Of a DNA stretch of 14,918 nt, positions 14,637 to 14,918 are shown piece by piece; the stretch's first letter is position 1; every line of letters starts with the position of its first letter. The DNA comes from an uncultured Clostridium sp. Its GTDB lineage: Bacteria; Bacillota; Clostridia; Peptostreptococcales; Peptostreptococcaceae. The position numbers and the translations under genes are program-made. The stretch spans positions 1 to 14,918 of the forward strand of contig USRS01000062.1 of assembly GCA_900557165.1 (NCBI GenBank). Reading direction: 5' to 3'. Under the pieces are notes generated by a model. It had not been told where the DNA came from. It saw nothing but the letters and a program-made list of their open reading frames with translations, and did not search any database.

Positions 14637-14918
14637 TTGGAAGAACAGCTTTCAGAAAAAGAACTTGCCGACCTTAAAGCAAAGGAACTTGACATACTCG
14701 TAAAATTCGACAGGATGTGCAAGGAGAACAATTTACGCTATTTTATTACAGCGGGAACGCTTCTCGGTGCGGTAAGGCACAAGGGCTTTATCCCGTGGGA
14801 CGATGATATTGACGTTGTAATGCTCAGAAAGGATTTCAAAAAGCTGAACGGCGTATGCAAAAAAGCATTACCCGAAGGACTTTTTCTGCAGGACAAGAAG
14901 AATGACAAGGGTTACCCG
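14637..14918 (+). CDS. LicD family protein, N-terminal part (runs off the right edge)
   Basis: The 94 codons present are clearly LicD-like: FITAGTLLGAVRHKGF (about 37-52) and IPWDDDIDVVM (53-63) form the nucleotidyltransferase-fold signature with the metal-binding DDDID aspartates. Family members transfer phosphocholine or other phospho-substituents to cell-surface glycans and teichoic acids. The N-terminus has a charged helix (LSEKELADLKAKELDIL). The start is TTG at 14637, five bases after GGTGGTG; an in-frame TTG at 14604 is the alternative. Composition (43.5% GC in the 338 bases from 14581) and leucine codons (11 of 13 internal ones CTN) differ sharply from the neighbouring genes, so this DNA did not originate with the rest of the window. 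Substrate cannot be told from this fragment. Confidence 0.9.
   Translation, partial: MEEQLSEKELADLKAKELDILVKFDRMCKENNLRYFITAGTLLGAVRHKGFIPWDDDIDVVMLRKDFKKLNGVCKKALPEGLFLQDKKNDKGYP

Noticed and set aside
1..14918. CRISPR array, tRNA, rRNA, insertion sequence or defence cassette
   Set aside because: No regularly spaced repeats, no cloverleaf, no transposase motifs and no nuclease or toxin pair were seen. The genes are ordinary chromosomal housekeeping and sporulation genes.

Overview
The window looks like a chromosomal segment of a low-GC, endospore-forming member of the Clostridia. The gene set and gene order suggest Peptostreptococcaceae or a close relative, but I cannot fix the genus. Support for this includes sporulation genes (spoIIIAA, ylbJ), a Clostridia-type coaD partner gene, strong AAGGAGG-type ribosome binding sites, and very AT-rich DNA. 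Two 60-base lines inside recG and yloU count to about 27-28% GC. The intergenic stretch 14341-14580 counts to 33/240, about 14%.

Left part (1-2270): the 5' part of spoIIIAA runs leftward off the window edge. Facing away from it are a predicted membrane zinc protease (HELGH) and a clearly decaying yaaA pseudogene. Its start codon reads ATA, about 65-70 internal codons are missing, and it has a frameshift and an in-frame stop. A bidirectional terminator separates this pair from plsX.

Middle (2271-5943): all genes point left. ackA lies upstream, then a yceD (DUF177)-rpmF pair behind a perfect-consensus sigma-A promoter, then plsX behind its own promoter. Each unit ends in a hairpin. The promoters of yceD-rpmF and plsX carry inverted repeats that could be operators. 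No fapR, fab genes or pta lie beside them. A 358-base AT-rich divergent region, with one GTG/CAC-containing palindrome, separates ackA from tmcAL.

Right part (5944-14295): tmcAL and ylbJ run rightward and converge on a long leftward block: yloU-yloV, then recG-rsmD-coaD-coiled-coil gene. This is a rearranged version of the Bacillus ylbH-ylbM and yloU-yloV-recG neighbourhoods. It combines sporulation, CoA synthesis, rRNA and tRNA modification, recombination and fatty-acid-kinase-like functions. spoIIIAA and ylbJ both have upstream elements resembling sigma-E promoters.

Far right (about 14580-14918): composition jumps from about 14% to 43.5% GC (147/338), and leucine codons switch from TTA to CTN. 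The piece holds the last codons of an unknown gene and the first 94 codons of a LicD-family protein. The junction directly follows a 13-bp terminator hairpin that has no gene of its own inside the window. A chimeric contig join is the simplest explanation, with recent acquisition of foreign DNA as the alternative.

I found no CRISPR array, tRNA, rRNA, riboswitch or transposase, and no clearly new defence or mobile system. The items most worth a second look are the compositional junction, the decaying yaaA with its protease neighbour, and the candidate operators.
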